Positions 1-6,303 of a stretch of DNA of 23,180 nt are shown in pieces (position 1 is the stretch's first letter; each line of letters starts with the position of its first letter). A program made the position numbers and the translations under genes. The stretch spans positions 1 through 23,180 of the forward strand of contig DASZZZ010000013.1 of assembly GCA_036260375.1 (NCBI GenBank), written 5' to 3'. This stretch comes from DASZZZ01 sp036260375 (lineage in GTDB: Bacteria > Actinomycetota > CADDZG01 > WHSQ01). The notes beneath the pieces were generated by a model that saw only the letters and a list, made by a program, of their open reading frames with translations, had not been told where the DNA came from and did not search any database.

Positions 1-1
1 G

Positions 2-577
2 GGCGCCGAGAACCACCTGAAGAACGCGGAGCTGCTGCTGCAGCGCGCCCAGCGCCTGGTGGAAGCCGGGAAGGACGTGGTGATGCTGGTCGACAGTTTG
101 ACGCGCCTGGCGCGAGCGTCGAATCTCAGCGGGAAGCAGTCGTCCGGGCGGACACTTAGCGGGGGTCTGGACCCGGCCGCCCTGCAGTTCCCCCGCCGGC
201 TGTTCGGGGCGGCCCGCGCCACGAACGGCCCCGGCAGCTTCACCATCCTGGCGACGGTCCTGGTGGACACCGGCAGCCGGATGGACGACCTGGTCTACGA
301 GGAGTTCAAGGGCACCGGCAACTGGGAGCTGCGGCTCGACCGCAAGCTGTCGGAGAAGCGCATCTTCCCGGCCATCGACATCCAGGCATCGAGCACGCGC
401 AAGGAGGAGCTCCTGCTCACGCCGGAGGAGCTGCAGCTCGTGTGGCGCCTGCGCCGCGTGCTCCACGCGATCGAGGGCGGCGGCGCTCTGGAGCTCCTCG
501 TCGACAAGATGAAGGCGACGCGCGGCAACGCCGAGTTCCTGAGGGAGATCGCCAAGGCGCCCGTGAAGGGGGATTAG
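2..577 (+). CDS. rho: Transcription termination factor Rho, C-terminal part (5' end cut by window)
   Basis: The window opens inside this gene; the reading frame runs from base 2 to a TAG at 575-577, giving the last 191 residues of a protein that is normally over 400 long. Rho is a hexameric RNA helicase/ATPase that loads on nascent RNA and releases RNA polymerase. Visible family motifs are the Walker B-type stretch DVVMLVDSLTRLARA, the Q-loop region SGRTLSGGLDP, PRRLFGAAR, the long conserved block around YEEFKGTGN, and the C-terminal KRIFPAID and TRKEELL segments. The Walker A region and the RNA-binding N-terminal domain lie outside the window. A hydrophobic small frame follows directly after the stop in the same frame, then rpmE, the usual actinobacterial neighbour. 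The family identification is certain; nothing can be said about the N-terminal insertions common in actinobacterial Rho. Confidence 0.97.
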   Translation, partial: GAENHLKNAELLLQRAQRLVEAGKDVVMLVDSLTRLARASNLSGKQSSGRTLSGGLDPAALQFPRRLFGAARATNGPGSFTILATVLVDTGSRMDDLVYEEFKGTGNWELRLDRKLSEKRIFPAIDIQASSTRKEELLLTPEELQLVWRLRRVLHAIEGGGALELLVDKMKATRGNAEFLREIAKAPVKGD

Positions 578-745
578 ATCCTCTTCGGCCTGGGTTTACC
601 GGAATGGCTGACTATCATCGGGCTGGTAGGGGGCCTGTTGCTGACGTTTCGCGTCATGGCGCGGGCGTCGGTCGCCTACGAGCGCAAGCGGCAGCAGCGC
701 GAGCAGCACGTCGACGCCGCCGAGGCCGGAAAGGAAGAGCGATGA
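578..745 (+). CDS. Small single-pass membrane protein between rho and rpmE (start codon uncertain)
   Basis: An open frame of 55 codons lies immediately after the rho stop, in the same frame as rho, and ends in a TGA (743-745) that overlaps the rpmE ATG (742-744) as ATGA, a classic translational-coupling arrangement. It encodes a hydrophobic segment, about LTIIGLVGGLLLTF, followed by a basic and charged cytoplasmic-looking tail (YERKRQQREQH...). The second half has high GC at third codon positions in this frame, supporting real coding. There is no ATG, GTG or TTG before the membrane segment. A Shine-Dalgarno-like AAGGGGG at 566-572 is ideally placed for an ATC start at 578; CTG at 590 is another option, and TTG 638 or ATG 656 would truncate the membrane helix. 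Function unknown. I chose 578 only as the outer limit; the true start could be further in. Confidence 0.5.
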   Translation: MLFGLGLPEWLTIIGLVGGLLLTFRVMARASVAYERKRQQREQHVDAAEAGKEER

Positions 746-984
746 AGCAGGGGATACATCCCGACTACGTCGAGACCGCCGTCACGTGCTCGTGCGGCAA
801 CACGTTCACGACGCGCTCGGTCAAGCCGGAGCTCCACGTCGAGCTGTGCAACCAGTGCCACCCCTTCTACACGGGCAAGCAGAAGCTCGTCGACACGGGG
901 GGCCGCGTCGAGCGCTTCCAGCGCAAGTACGCGCGGGCGCAGGCGCAGAAGCCGGCGCCGCCGCAGCAGCCCGACCAGGGTTAG
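742..984 (+). CDS. rpmE: 50S ribosomal protein L31, zinc-binding type
   Basis: An 80-residue protein starting with the family-typical MKQGIHPDY. It is a component of the large ribosomal subunit near the central protuberance, bridging to the small subunit. The four zinc ligands expected for the Zn-containing (C+) form are present: Cys16, Cys18, Cys36 and Cys39 (CSC ... CNQC), followed by HPFYTGKQKLVDTGGRVERF, the most conserved part of L31. The C-terminal tail is rich in Ala, Gln and Pro and is longer than the core fold needs. The start is fixed by homology and by AAGGAAG at 731-737. It overlaps the upstream small membrane protein by four bases. Zinc-type L31 genes are often swapped for a zinc-free paralogue under zinc starvation in actinobacteria; no Zur-like box was recognised here. 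Confidence 0.97.
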   Translation: MKQGIHPDYVETAVTCSCGNTFTTRSVKPELHVELCNQCHPFYTGKQKLVDTGGRVERFQRKYARAQAQKPAPPQQPDQG

Positions 985-999
985 CCGCGAGGCCGACGG

Positions 1000-1941
1000 G
1001 TGCCCGACCAGCAGCGGCCGTCCATCGGGGGCCAGGCGGTCCTCGAGGGCGTGATGATGCGCGGGCCGAAGTCGTGGTCGGTCGCGTGCCGTCGCCCCGA
1101 GGGCTCCATCGCGGTCGAGGCGCATCCCCTGCCGACGCTCGCGCAGCGCCATCCGTGGCTCAGGTGGCCGCTCGCGCGCGGCTGTCTCGTGCTCGGCGAG
1201 TCGCTCGCGATCGGCATCCGCGCGCTCATGATCTCGGCGAGCCACGCGATGGAGGAGGAAGAGGAGAAGCTCACCGACCGGCAGCTCGGATGGACGCTGG
1301 GGACGTCGATGCTGTTCTTCTCCGCGATCTTCATCGCGCTGCCGGTGTTCGGGACGAAGCTCTTCGAGCTCGCGCTCGGCGACCTGTCGGAGGACGAGCC
1401 GCTCACGTTCAACCTCATCGAGGGCGCGATCCGCCTCACGATGTTCGTCGGCTACCTGCTGTTGATCGGGCAGTTCAAGGACATCAGGCGCGTGTTCCAG
1501 TACCACGGCGCCGAGCACAAGACGATCTACGCGTACGAGAACGGAGACCCGCTCGAGCCCGACCTCATCGACCGGAAGTACTCGACGCTGCACGTCCGGT
1601 GCGGGACGAACTTCCTCTTCATCGTCCTGTTCATGACGATCGTGGCCCACTTCCTGCTCGACGTGTTCGTGCCGCTGTCCCTGCTACCGCGTATCGGCCT
1701 TCGCATCGCCGCCATCCCCGTGCTCGCCGGACTCTCGTACGAGGCGATCAAGCTGGCGTCGCGCAACGAGGACTCGTGGTTCTTCAAGGTCTCGATGCTG
1801 CCGGGCCTCGCGCTGCAGAAGATCACCACCAAGCCGCCGACGCTCGACCAGATCGAGGTCGCGATCGCGGCGATGGAGGCCGTGACCAAGGACGCCGACC
1901 AGCGCGCCGCGCCCGACGCCCCCGACGCCCCCGTGTCGTGA
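1000..1941 (+). CDS. DUF1385 (YqhQ-type) integral membrane protein
   Basis: A 313-residue protein of the DUF1385/YqhQ family. It begins with the family signature IGGQAVLEGVMMRGP (residues 9-23) and has the second signature YHGAEHKTIYAYENG (168-182), with His169, Glu172 and His173 looking like metal or catalytic residues, followed by STLHVRCGTNFLFIVLF (195-211). Hydrophobic segments lie at about 101-118, 141-157, 203-222 and 231-250, so it is a polytopic membrane protein. The molecular function of the family is not established to my knowledge. The GTG start, 15 bases after the rpmE stop, is preceded by a CGAGG element; no other start fits the N-terminal signature. The C-terminal tail is Ala/Pro/Asp-rich. 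The gene is often a neighbour of rpmE and prfA in actinobacteria and firmicutes, which suggests a housekeeping role. Confidence 0.9.
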   Translation: MPDQQRPSIGGQAVLEGVMMRGPKSWSVACRRPEGSIAVEAHPLPTLAQRHPWLRWPLARGCLVLGESLAIGIRALMISASHAMEEEEEKLTDRQLGWTLGTSMLFFSAIFIALPVFGTKLFELALGDLSEDEPLTFNLIEGAIRLTMFVGYLLLIGQFKDIRRVFQYHGAEHKTIYAYENGDPLEPDLIDRKYSTLHVRCGTNFLFIVLFMTIVAHFLLDVFVPLSLLPRIGLRIAAIPVLAGLSYEAIKLASRNEDSWFFKVSMLPGLALQKITTKPPTLDQIEVAIAAMEAVTKDADQRAAPDAPDAPVS

Positions 1942-1948
1942 CGCGACC

Positions 1949-3352
1949 GTGACCCGCTACGGGCGGCCGGCCGACGCGTTCGAGGCGGCGTACGCGGCCC
2001 CCATGGTCGACGCCGCGCCGCCCGCGCCGCCGGAGGTCCGGCGCGAGGCGCTCGAGGGACACGCGCTCGCCGCGCCCGGCGTCCCGTTCGCGCTGAAGGG
2101 GTACGTCGTCACGCCCGACGTCGCGCTGGAGAACGCGTACGTCGTCGTGTCCGAGGGCCTCGTCGCCGACGTCACGACGACGCCGCCGGCCGACGTCCGC
2201 ACGATCGACACGGGCGGCGTGATCATGCCCGGGCTCATCGACCTCCACGGACATCCCGAGTACAACGTGCTCGCGCCGTGGGAGCCGCCGAAGCTCTACC
2301 AGAACCGCTACCAGTGGCGCGGGAGCCGCGAGTACGCCGAGGTCGTCCGGACGCCGTGGGCGCGCCTGACCGACTCGCCGACGGGCGAGCCGTCGTTGAT
2401 AAAGACCCTCACGCGCTACGCGGAGGCGCGCGCGCTCGTGGGCGGCACGACGTCGTTGCAGGGGGCCGGGGGGCAGTACCCCGACCCGCACGAGTCGCTC
2501 GTGCGCAACGTCGACCGCTACGTGTTCGGGCGTTACGTCGCGCGCTCCCTCATCGATCTCGGCCGCGCGACCCCCGACGCGCTCGCGCGCCTCAAGCAGC
2601 AGATCGCGTCGGGCGAGGTCAAGGCGGTCTACGTCCACCTCTGCGAGGGCGTCGACGAGTCGTCGCGCGCCGAGTTCGACGACCTCGTCGCCGCGGGCCT
2701 GTTGACGCCCGCGACCGTCATCATCCACGGCACCGCGCTCGACGACGCGCAGCTCACGCAGGTGCGCGACGCGGGAGCGAAGCTGGTGTGGTCGCCGCAG
2801 AGCAACCTGCGCATGTACGGCGCGACGACGCGCGCGGCGCGCGCGCTGACGCTCGGCATCCCGACCGGGCTCGGCGCCGACTGGCAGCCGAGCGGGAGCC
2901 CGTCGCTGCTCGACGAGCTCCAGGTCGCGCGCCGCGTCCTGCGGCTGCAGGGCTCGCGCGTCGCCGCGAAGCGCATCGTGCAGATGGTCACGACCGATGC
3001 GGCGCGCATCGCCGCGCTGTCCGACCGCATCGGCCGGCTGCGCCGCGGCGCGCCCGCCGACGTCCTCGTGCTCGAACGGCGCCACGTCGACCCGTACGAG
3101 AGCATCCTTCTGTCCGATCGACGCGGCGTGGAGCTCGTCGTGCTCGGCGGCGACGTCGCCTACGGCCGGCGGCAGTGGGTCGAGCAGCTCGCGGGGCCGA
3201 GCGAGCGCGAGCTCGTCGTCGCGTGGGGCAAGGACATGGCGCTCGACCTCGTCTACTCGGTCATCGCGTCGGACACGCCGCCGCCGCGCCTCGCCGACTT
3301 GCGCGCCGAGATGGTCGCGCGCTACCCGGCGATCGGCCCGATCTTCGCCTGA
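1949..3352 (+). CDS. Metal-dependent amidohydrolase of the chlorohydrolase/deaminase type
   Basis: A 467-residue cytoplasmic protein with the amidohydrolase superfamily layout: an N-terminal beta-sandwich half (about 48-90), the metal motif GLIDLHGHPEYN (His100, His102), a third ligand in YVHLCEG (His230), a fourth in TVIIHGTAL (His260), the WSPQSNLRMYG loop (281-291) and the catalytic Asp311 in GLGADWQPSG. It ends with the returning sandwich strand containing RRGAPADVLVLE. The HxH, H, H, D set without a carboxylated Lys fits the mononuclear deaminase/chlorohydrolase branch (AtzA, TrzN, SAH-deaminase-like), so the reaction is probably hydrolytic deamination or removal of a leaving group from a nitrogen heterocycle. 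The substrate cannot be told from sequence. The GTG start lies 7 bases after DUF1385; ATG at 2003 is a plausible alternative that would remove an unconserved-looking N-terminus. No metabolic partner gene is adjacent. Confidence 0.85.
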   Translation: MTRYGRPADAFEAAYAAPMVDAAPPAPPEVRREALEGHALAAPGVPFALKGYVVTPDVALENAYVVVSEGLVADVTTTPPADVRTIDTGGVIMPGLIDLHGHPEYNVLAPWEPPKLYQNRYQWRGSREYAEVVRTPWARLTDSPTGEPSLIKTLTRYAEARALVGGTTSLQGAGGQYPDPHESLVRNVDRYVFGRYVARSLIDLGRATPDALARLKQQIASGEVKAVYVHLCEGVDESSRAEFDDLVAAGLLTPATVIIHGTALDDAQLTQVRDAGAKLVWSPQSNLRMYGATTRAARALTLGIPTGLGADWQPSGSPSLLDELQVARRVLRLQGSRVAAKRIVQMVTTDAARIAALSDRIGRLRRGAPADVLVLERRHVDPYESILLSDRRGVELVVLGGDVAYGRRQWVEQLAGPSERELVVAWGKDMALDLVYSVIASDTPPPRLADLRAEMVARYPAIGPIFA

Positions 3353-3353
3353 C

Positions 3354-3989
3354 TCAGCGCGCCGCGGCCGCCATGGCGCGATCTTGGGCGGTCGCGAGCG
3401 CGCGCGCGTCGTCGCTCGTCAGCCCGCGCTCGAAGCCCTGTACGGTCAGGATCGACGTGACGTTGCGCGTCCGCCACACGACGACGTAGAACAGAACGTC
3501 GTCTACGCGCGCCGGCTGCACGAACGTCACGGCGACGCGCTCGTCGCCGACCGGCGGCGCCTCGATCGCCTCCCTCTCCAGGCCCCCGCGCGTGCGCGTC
3601 ACCGCCCGCCGGTAGGACGCGAGCGCGTCGGACGCGGCGTCGTCGTCGCCGTACAGCTCCACGATCGACTCGACGATCAGGGGGCCGCGCACGTGCGTCC
3701 TGTCGCGCCGGCGGTAGCGCGCCTTCCAGCCCGCGATCCGGCGCGGGCCTGTCGCGTCGGCGTTGACGCCCGCGGTGACGTCGGTCGGCTCGAGCTCGCC
3801 CTCGTCGAACGCGACGAAGCCGTTCGGCAGGTCGCGCGCGCGTAGCACGAGGCTCGGCAGGTCGCGTTCGGCGAACGCGCGCGCTGCGTCGTTCGGCGCT
3901 CGCGAAGCGTCGTCGCACGACGCGGACGCGAGCGCGATGGCGATCAGTACGAACGAAGTCGCGCCACGAATTGGAAGGACGTTTATCAC
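3354..3989 (-). CDS. Small exported protein, possible lipoprotein, function unknown
   Basis: A 211-residue protein read right to left, converging on the amidohydrolase with only one base between the two stop codons. The N-terminus is a signal sequence: PIRG, then the hydrophobic run ATSFVLIAIALA, then SASCDD. Cys25 could be lipidated, but the residue at -3 is Ser rather than Leu, so the lipobox is weak and ordinary signal-peptidase cleavage is also possible. The mature part starts with an Asp/Ala-rich linker, then SLVLRARDLPNGFVAFDEGEL, a DLPxGF pattern I associate with uncharacterised exported actinobacterial proteins. The remainder alternates short beta-strand-like and charged segments and has no catalytic motif I recognise. 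The start GTG was chosen because upstream in-frame sequence is antisense to the neighbouring secreted protein and does not look coding. It shares a short divergent promoter region with the Asp-box protein at 4075. Confidence 0.75.
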   Translation of the reverse strand: MINVLPIRGATSFVLIAIALASASCDDASRAPNDAARAFAERDLPSLVLRARDLPNGFVAFDEGELEPTDVTAGVNADATGPRRIAGWKARYRRRDRTHVRGPLIVESIVELYGDDDAASDALASYRRAVTRTRGGLEREAIEAPPVGDERVAVTFVQPARVDDVLFYVVVWRTRNVTSILTVQGFERGLTSDDARALATAQDRAMAAAAR

Positions 3990-4001
3990 CTCGGGACCTG
4001 G

Positions 4002-4026
4002 CCGCGGCCGGCCGCGGGAGTATATT
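4002..4026. promoter_or_regulatory. Divergent promoter region with a 16-bp perfect palindrome
   Basis: Between the two divergent exported-protein genes sits CCGCGGCCGGCCGCGG (4002-4017), a perfect palindrome. It is followed by an AT-rich patch, AGTATATTT (4019-4027), the only such patch in the gap. This reads TATATT (4021-4026) as a possible -10 on the + strand and TATACT (4024-4019) as a possible -10 on the - strand. No good -35 box was found for either. A regulator binding the palindrome would sit in the spacer of the + promoter and over the start site of the - promoter. GC-rich palindromes also arise by chance in this genome, so the operator role is inference. Confidence 0.4.
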
Positions 4027-4074
4027 TCGCACCTCGAACACCGGCGGCTGGCGTTCACTAAGAAGGGGGAAGCC

Positions 4075-6204
4075 GTGAGGACACTCAGGGCCCTCGCCGC
4101 GCTCTGCATGGGCGCGGCTTTTTTCGTTGCGGGAGTGGCGCCCGCGACGGGCCAGATCTCGGACCTTCCCGACGCGGGGGAAGTCGCGCAACGCAGCGCG
4201 GCCAAGACGCCGCCGCACTCCGGCATCACCGACTTCGACTCGGACTTCGGCACCGGCCTGACCGAGTGCCCGCAGGCCGGCGAGCCGCTCGACAAGCAGC
4301 CGAAGCCGCTCGACCGCCGCAACGAGGACCGCGTCGAGCAGATCTCGAACGGCGGCGACGACGTGCGCGTCAATCAGGACTACGCGTGCCTGCCGCAGAA
4401 CGAGACGAGCATCGACGTCAACCCGACCAACGCGCGCAACCTCGTGGCGGGAGTCAACGACTACAAGACCGCGGGGGCAGGCTTCTACGCGAGCACCGAC
4501 AACGGCCAGCACTGGTACGAGGGCATCATCCCGCCGCACGACGTGCCGCGCCGCAACAACATGGAGAACGGCGACCCGGCGATCGCGTTCGACCGTGCCG
4601 GCGTCGTCTACTTCGCGACGCTGTCGTTCGACCGCACCGAGGACACGAACGGCATCTTCGCGAACCGCTCGACCAACGGCGGCTTCACGTGGAGCAAGAC
4701 GTGCGTCGCGATCGACGAGACGCCGCAGAACCCGACCGACGCGAACTTCCGGTGCGGGCCGCGGCGCGCCGACGCGCGCCGCCCGGGCGACGGCGTCGTG
4801 ATCTTCGAGGACGACCCGGACGGCCAGCTCAACGGCAGCGAGCCGTTCAACGACAAGGAGTACATCGCCACGGGCCCCCGTCCCGCCGGCGTCGAGCCGC
4901 AATGCTTCACGCCCGACCGGCGGCCGGCGCCGTGCGCCCCCGGGACCGTCGGCGTCGACCGCGTGTACGTCACGTGGACGCAGTTCACCAACATCGACGC
5001 GCGCATCCTGTTCAGCTACTCCGACGACCAGGGACGGTCGTGGTCGCCGCCGCGCTCGATCAGCGGCAACGCACCGTTCTGCACCGGCGGCGTCGGCGAC
5101 TCCTGCGACCTCAACCAGTTCTCGGTCCCGACGACCAGCCCCGTCACCGGTCACCTGTGGGTGGCGTTCCAGAACTTCAACACCGAGGACGAGAACCAGT
5201 ACCTCGTCGTGCGGTCGCGCGACGGCGGGCAGACGTTCGAGGGACCGTTCTTCGTGACGCCGGTGTTCGACGTCAACTACCCGCGCTCGGGCTCGACGCG
5301 TCCCGACTGCACGCCGCGCGGGCAGCAGAACGGCCGCGCCGTGCTCACCAACAGCTGCTTCCGCGTCAACTCCGGCGGCAACATCGTGGCCGACCGGCGC
5401 GGCGGCGCGTTCGCCGACGACCTCTACCTGGTCATGTCGGACAACCGCAACGGTACGCGCGCGAGCTCGAACACCGACGTGTTCCTGTTCAAGTCGCTCG
5501 ACGGAGGCAACACGTGGATCGGGCCGACGCGCGTCAACGACGACCCGTCCGACCTCGGCGGCGTGAGCCGCGACTGCGCGCCGTCGCAGTCGGGATGCCT
5601 CGGTAACTTCGGCAACGACCAGTGGTTCCCGTGGGTCGACGTGAGCGACCGCGGCGACGTCAACGTCGTGTTCTACGACCGCCGGCTGGACGCCGCGTCG
5701 GTCGCGTCGGAGTGGCCGACGAGCCGCCAGCGGCCCGGGAACTACCTCACGTGGACGTGGGGCGCGCAGTGCACGGTCACGCGCGCCGACTCGCGTGAGT
5801 GCCTCGCGGCGGAGGCGCAGGAGATCCCGCAACCGGACGCGCCGATCAACCCGGGCCCGGACCCGCAGCCGGGGCAGGACCAGGCGGCGTTCCCGTTGCG
5901 CAACTTCACGATCTCGGACGTGCCGTCGAACATGGACTACGCGTTCGCGGCCGGCAGCTTCATCGGGGACTACAACAACGTCGCGATCGGAGCGGACGAC
6001 CAGGCATGGAGCTTCTGGACCGACGCCCGCAACGGCCGGTCCTCGCGCCAGCAGACGGGCCGCAACCCGATATGCGAGCAGTCCGACGTGTTCGCCGACG
6101 GCTACAGCGCGCGCAGCGGCGGCACCGCGCGCCAGCCGGCGAACACCGACGAGCTGTTCCTCGTGACGCCGTGCCCGACCGACATGCAGGACCCGGGCAG
6201 CTGA
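4075..6204 (+). CDS. Secreted Asp-box (BNR) repeat protein, probable beta-propeller
   Basis: A 709-residue secreted protein. A signal peptide covers about residues 1-26 (MRTLRALAAL, hydrophobic core, APATGQ). Five Asp-box/BNR motifs of the S-x-D-x-G-x-T-W type are visible: STDNGQHW (140-147), STNGGFTW (199-206), SDDQGRSW (316-323), SRDGGQTF (381-388) and SLDGGNTW (474-481), spaced as turns between propeller blades. The C-terminal part has GDYNNVAIGADDQAWSFWTDARN (631-653), common in extracellular sialidase-like propellers. The sialidase RIP motif was not found, so glycoside hydrolysis is not supported; a binding or structural role is as likely. At least a dozen Cys in the mature part suggest disulfides, as expected outside the cell. 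The GTG start is fixed by AGAAGGGGGA at 4061-4070 and by the signal peptide. It is transcribed away from the small exported protein and towards the repeat protein at 6304. Confidence 0.85.
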   Translation: MRTLRALAALCMGAAFFVAGVAPATGQISDLPDAGEVAQRSAAKTPPHSGITDFDSDFGTGLTECPQAGEPLDKQPKPLDRRNEDRVEQISNGGDDVRVNQDYACLPQNETSIDVNPTNARNLVAGVNDYKTAGAGFYASTDNGQHWYEGIIPPHDVPRRNNMENGDPAIAFDRAGVVYFATLSFDRTEDTNGIFANRSTNGGFTWSKTCVAIDETPQNPTDANFRCGPRRADARRPGDGVVIFEDDPDGQLNGSEPFNDKEYIATGPRPAGVEPQCFTPDRRPAPCAPGTVGVDRVYVTWTQFTNIDARILFSYSDDQGRSWSPPRSISGNAPFCTGGVGDSCDLNQFSVPTTSPVTGHLWVAFQNFNTEDENQYLVVRSRDGGQTFEGPFFVTPVFDVNYPRSGSTRPDCTPRGQQNGRAVLTNSCFRVNSGGNIVADRRGGAFADDLYLVMSDNRNGTRASSNTDVFLFKSLDGGNTWIGPTRVNDDPSDLGGVSRDCAPSQSGCLGNFGNDQWFPWVDVSDRGDVNVVFYDRRLDAASVASEWPTSRQRPGNYLTWTWGAQCTVTRADSRECLAAEAQEIPQPDAPINPGPDPQPGQDQAAFPLRNFTISDVPSNMDYAFAAGSFIGDYNNVAIGADDQAWSFWTDARNGRSSRQQTGRNPICEQSDVFADGYSARSGGTARQPANTDELFLVTPCPTDMQDPGS

Positions 6205-6210
6205 CGCATC

Positions 6211-6244
6211 CGCGGGGGCCGGGCCGCGGCGTCCGGCCCCCGCG
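6211..6244. terminator. GC-rich hairpin, likely bidirectional terminator
   Basis: A perfect 12-bp inverted repeat, CGCGGGGGCCGG (6211-6222) and its complement (6233-6244), with a 10-base loop, starts 6 bases after the stop of the Asp-box protein and lies 59 bases past the stop of the convergent repeat protein. No T-run follows on either side, so it is either an atypical intrinsic terminator or an RNA-end stabiliser next to a Rho-dependent site. Confidence 0.65.
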
Positions 6245-6303
6245 CTCCGCCGCCCGAACCCGCCCTACCCACGGTGGCGCGACCGGCAGGCCTCCGCCGA
6301 CCG

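Noticed and set aside
1..300. Slightly different codon choice at the start of the rho fragment, suggesting a second joint
   Set aside because: It is too short to judge. Rho is highly conserved and highly expressed, and the change is gradual, unlike the sharp switch in atpA.
442..741. In-frame upstream extension of rpmE, including an ATG at 604
   Set aside because: L31 proteins start MK(x)GIHP, and the upstream frame is Arg/Ala-rich without family similarity. AAGGAAG directly precedes 742, and another frame in the same stretch encodes a better membrane protein.
1823..3085. Long open frame antisense to the amidohydrolase
   Set aside because: It is a shadow of the sense gene, whose metal-site motifs are complete.
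3990..4373. Longer version of the - strand exported protein starting at 4373
   Set aside because: The extra 128 residues are antisense to the signal peptide and N-terminus of the Asp-box protein. The GTG at 3989 gives a proper signal sequence at the N-terminus.
3322..5832. Very long open frame antisense to the Asp-box protein
   Set aside because: It is Arg/Ala/Val-rich, has no motifs, and the sense strand carries a clear signal peptide and Asp boxes. Long antisense frames are expected in 70% GC DNA.
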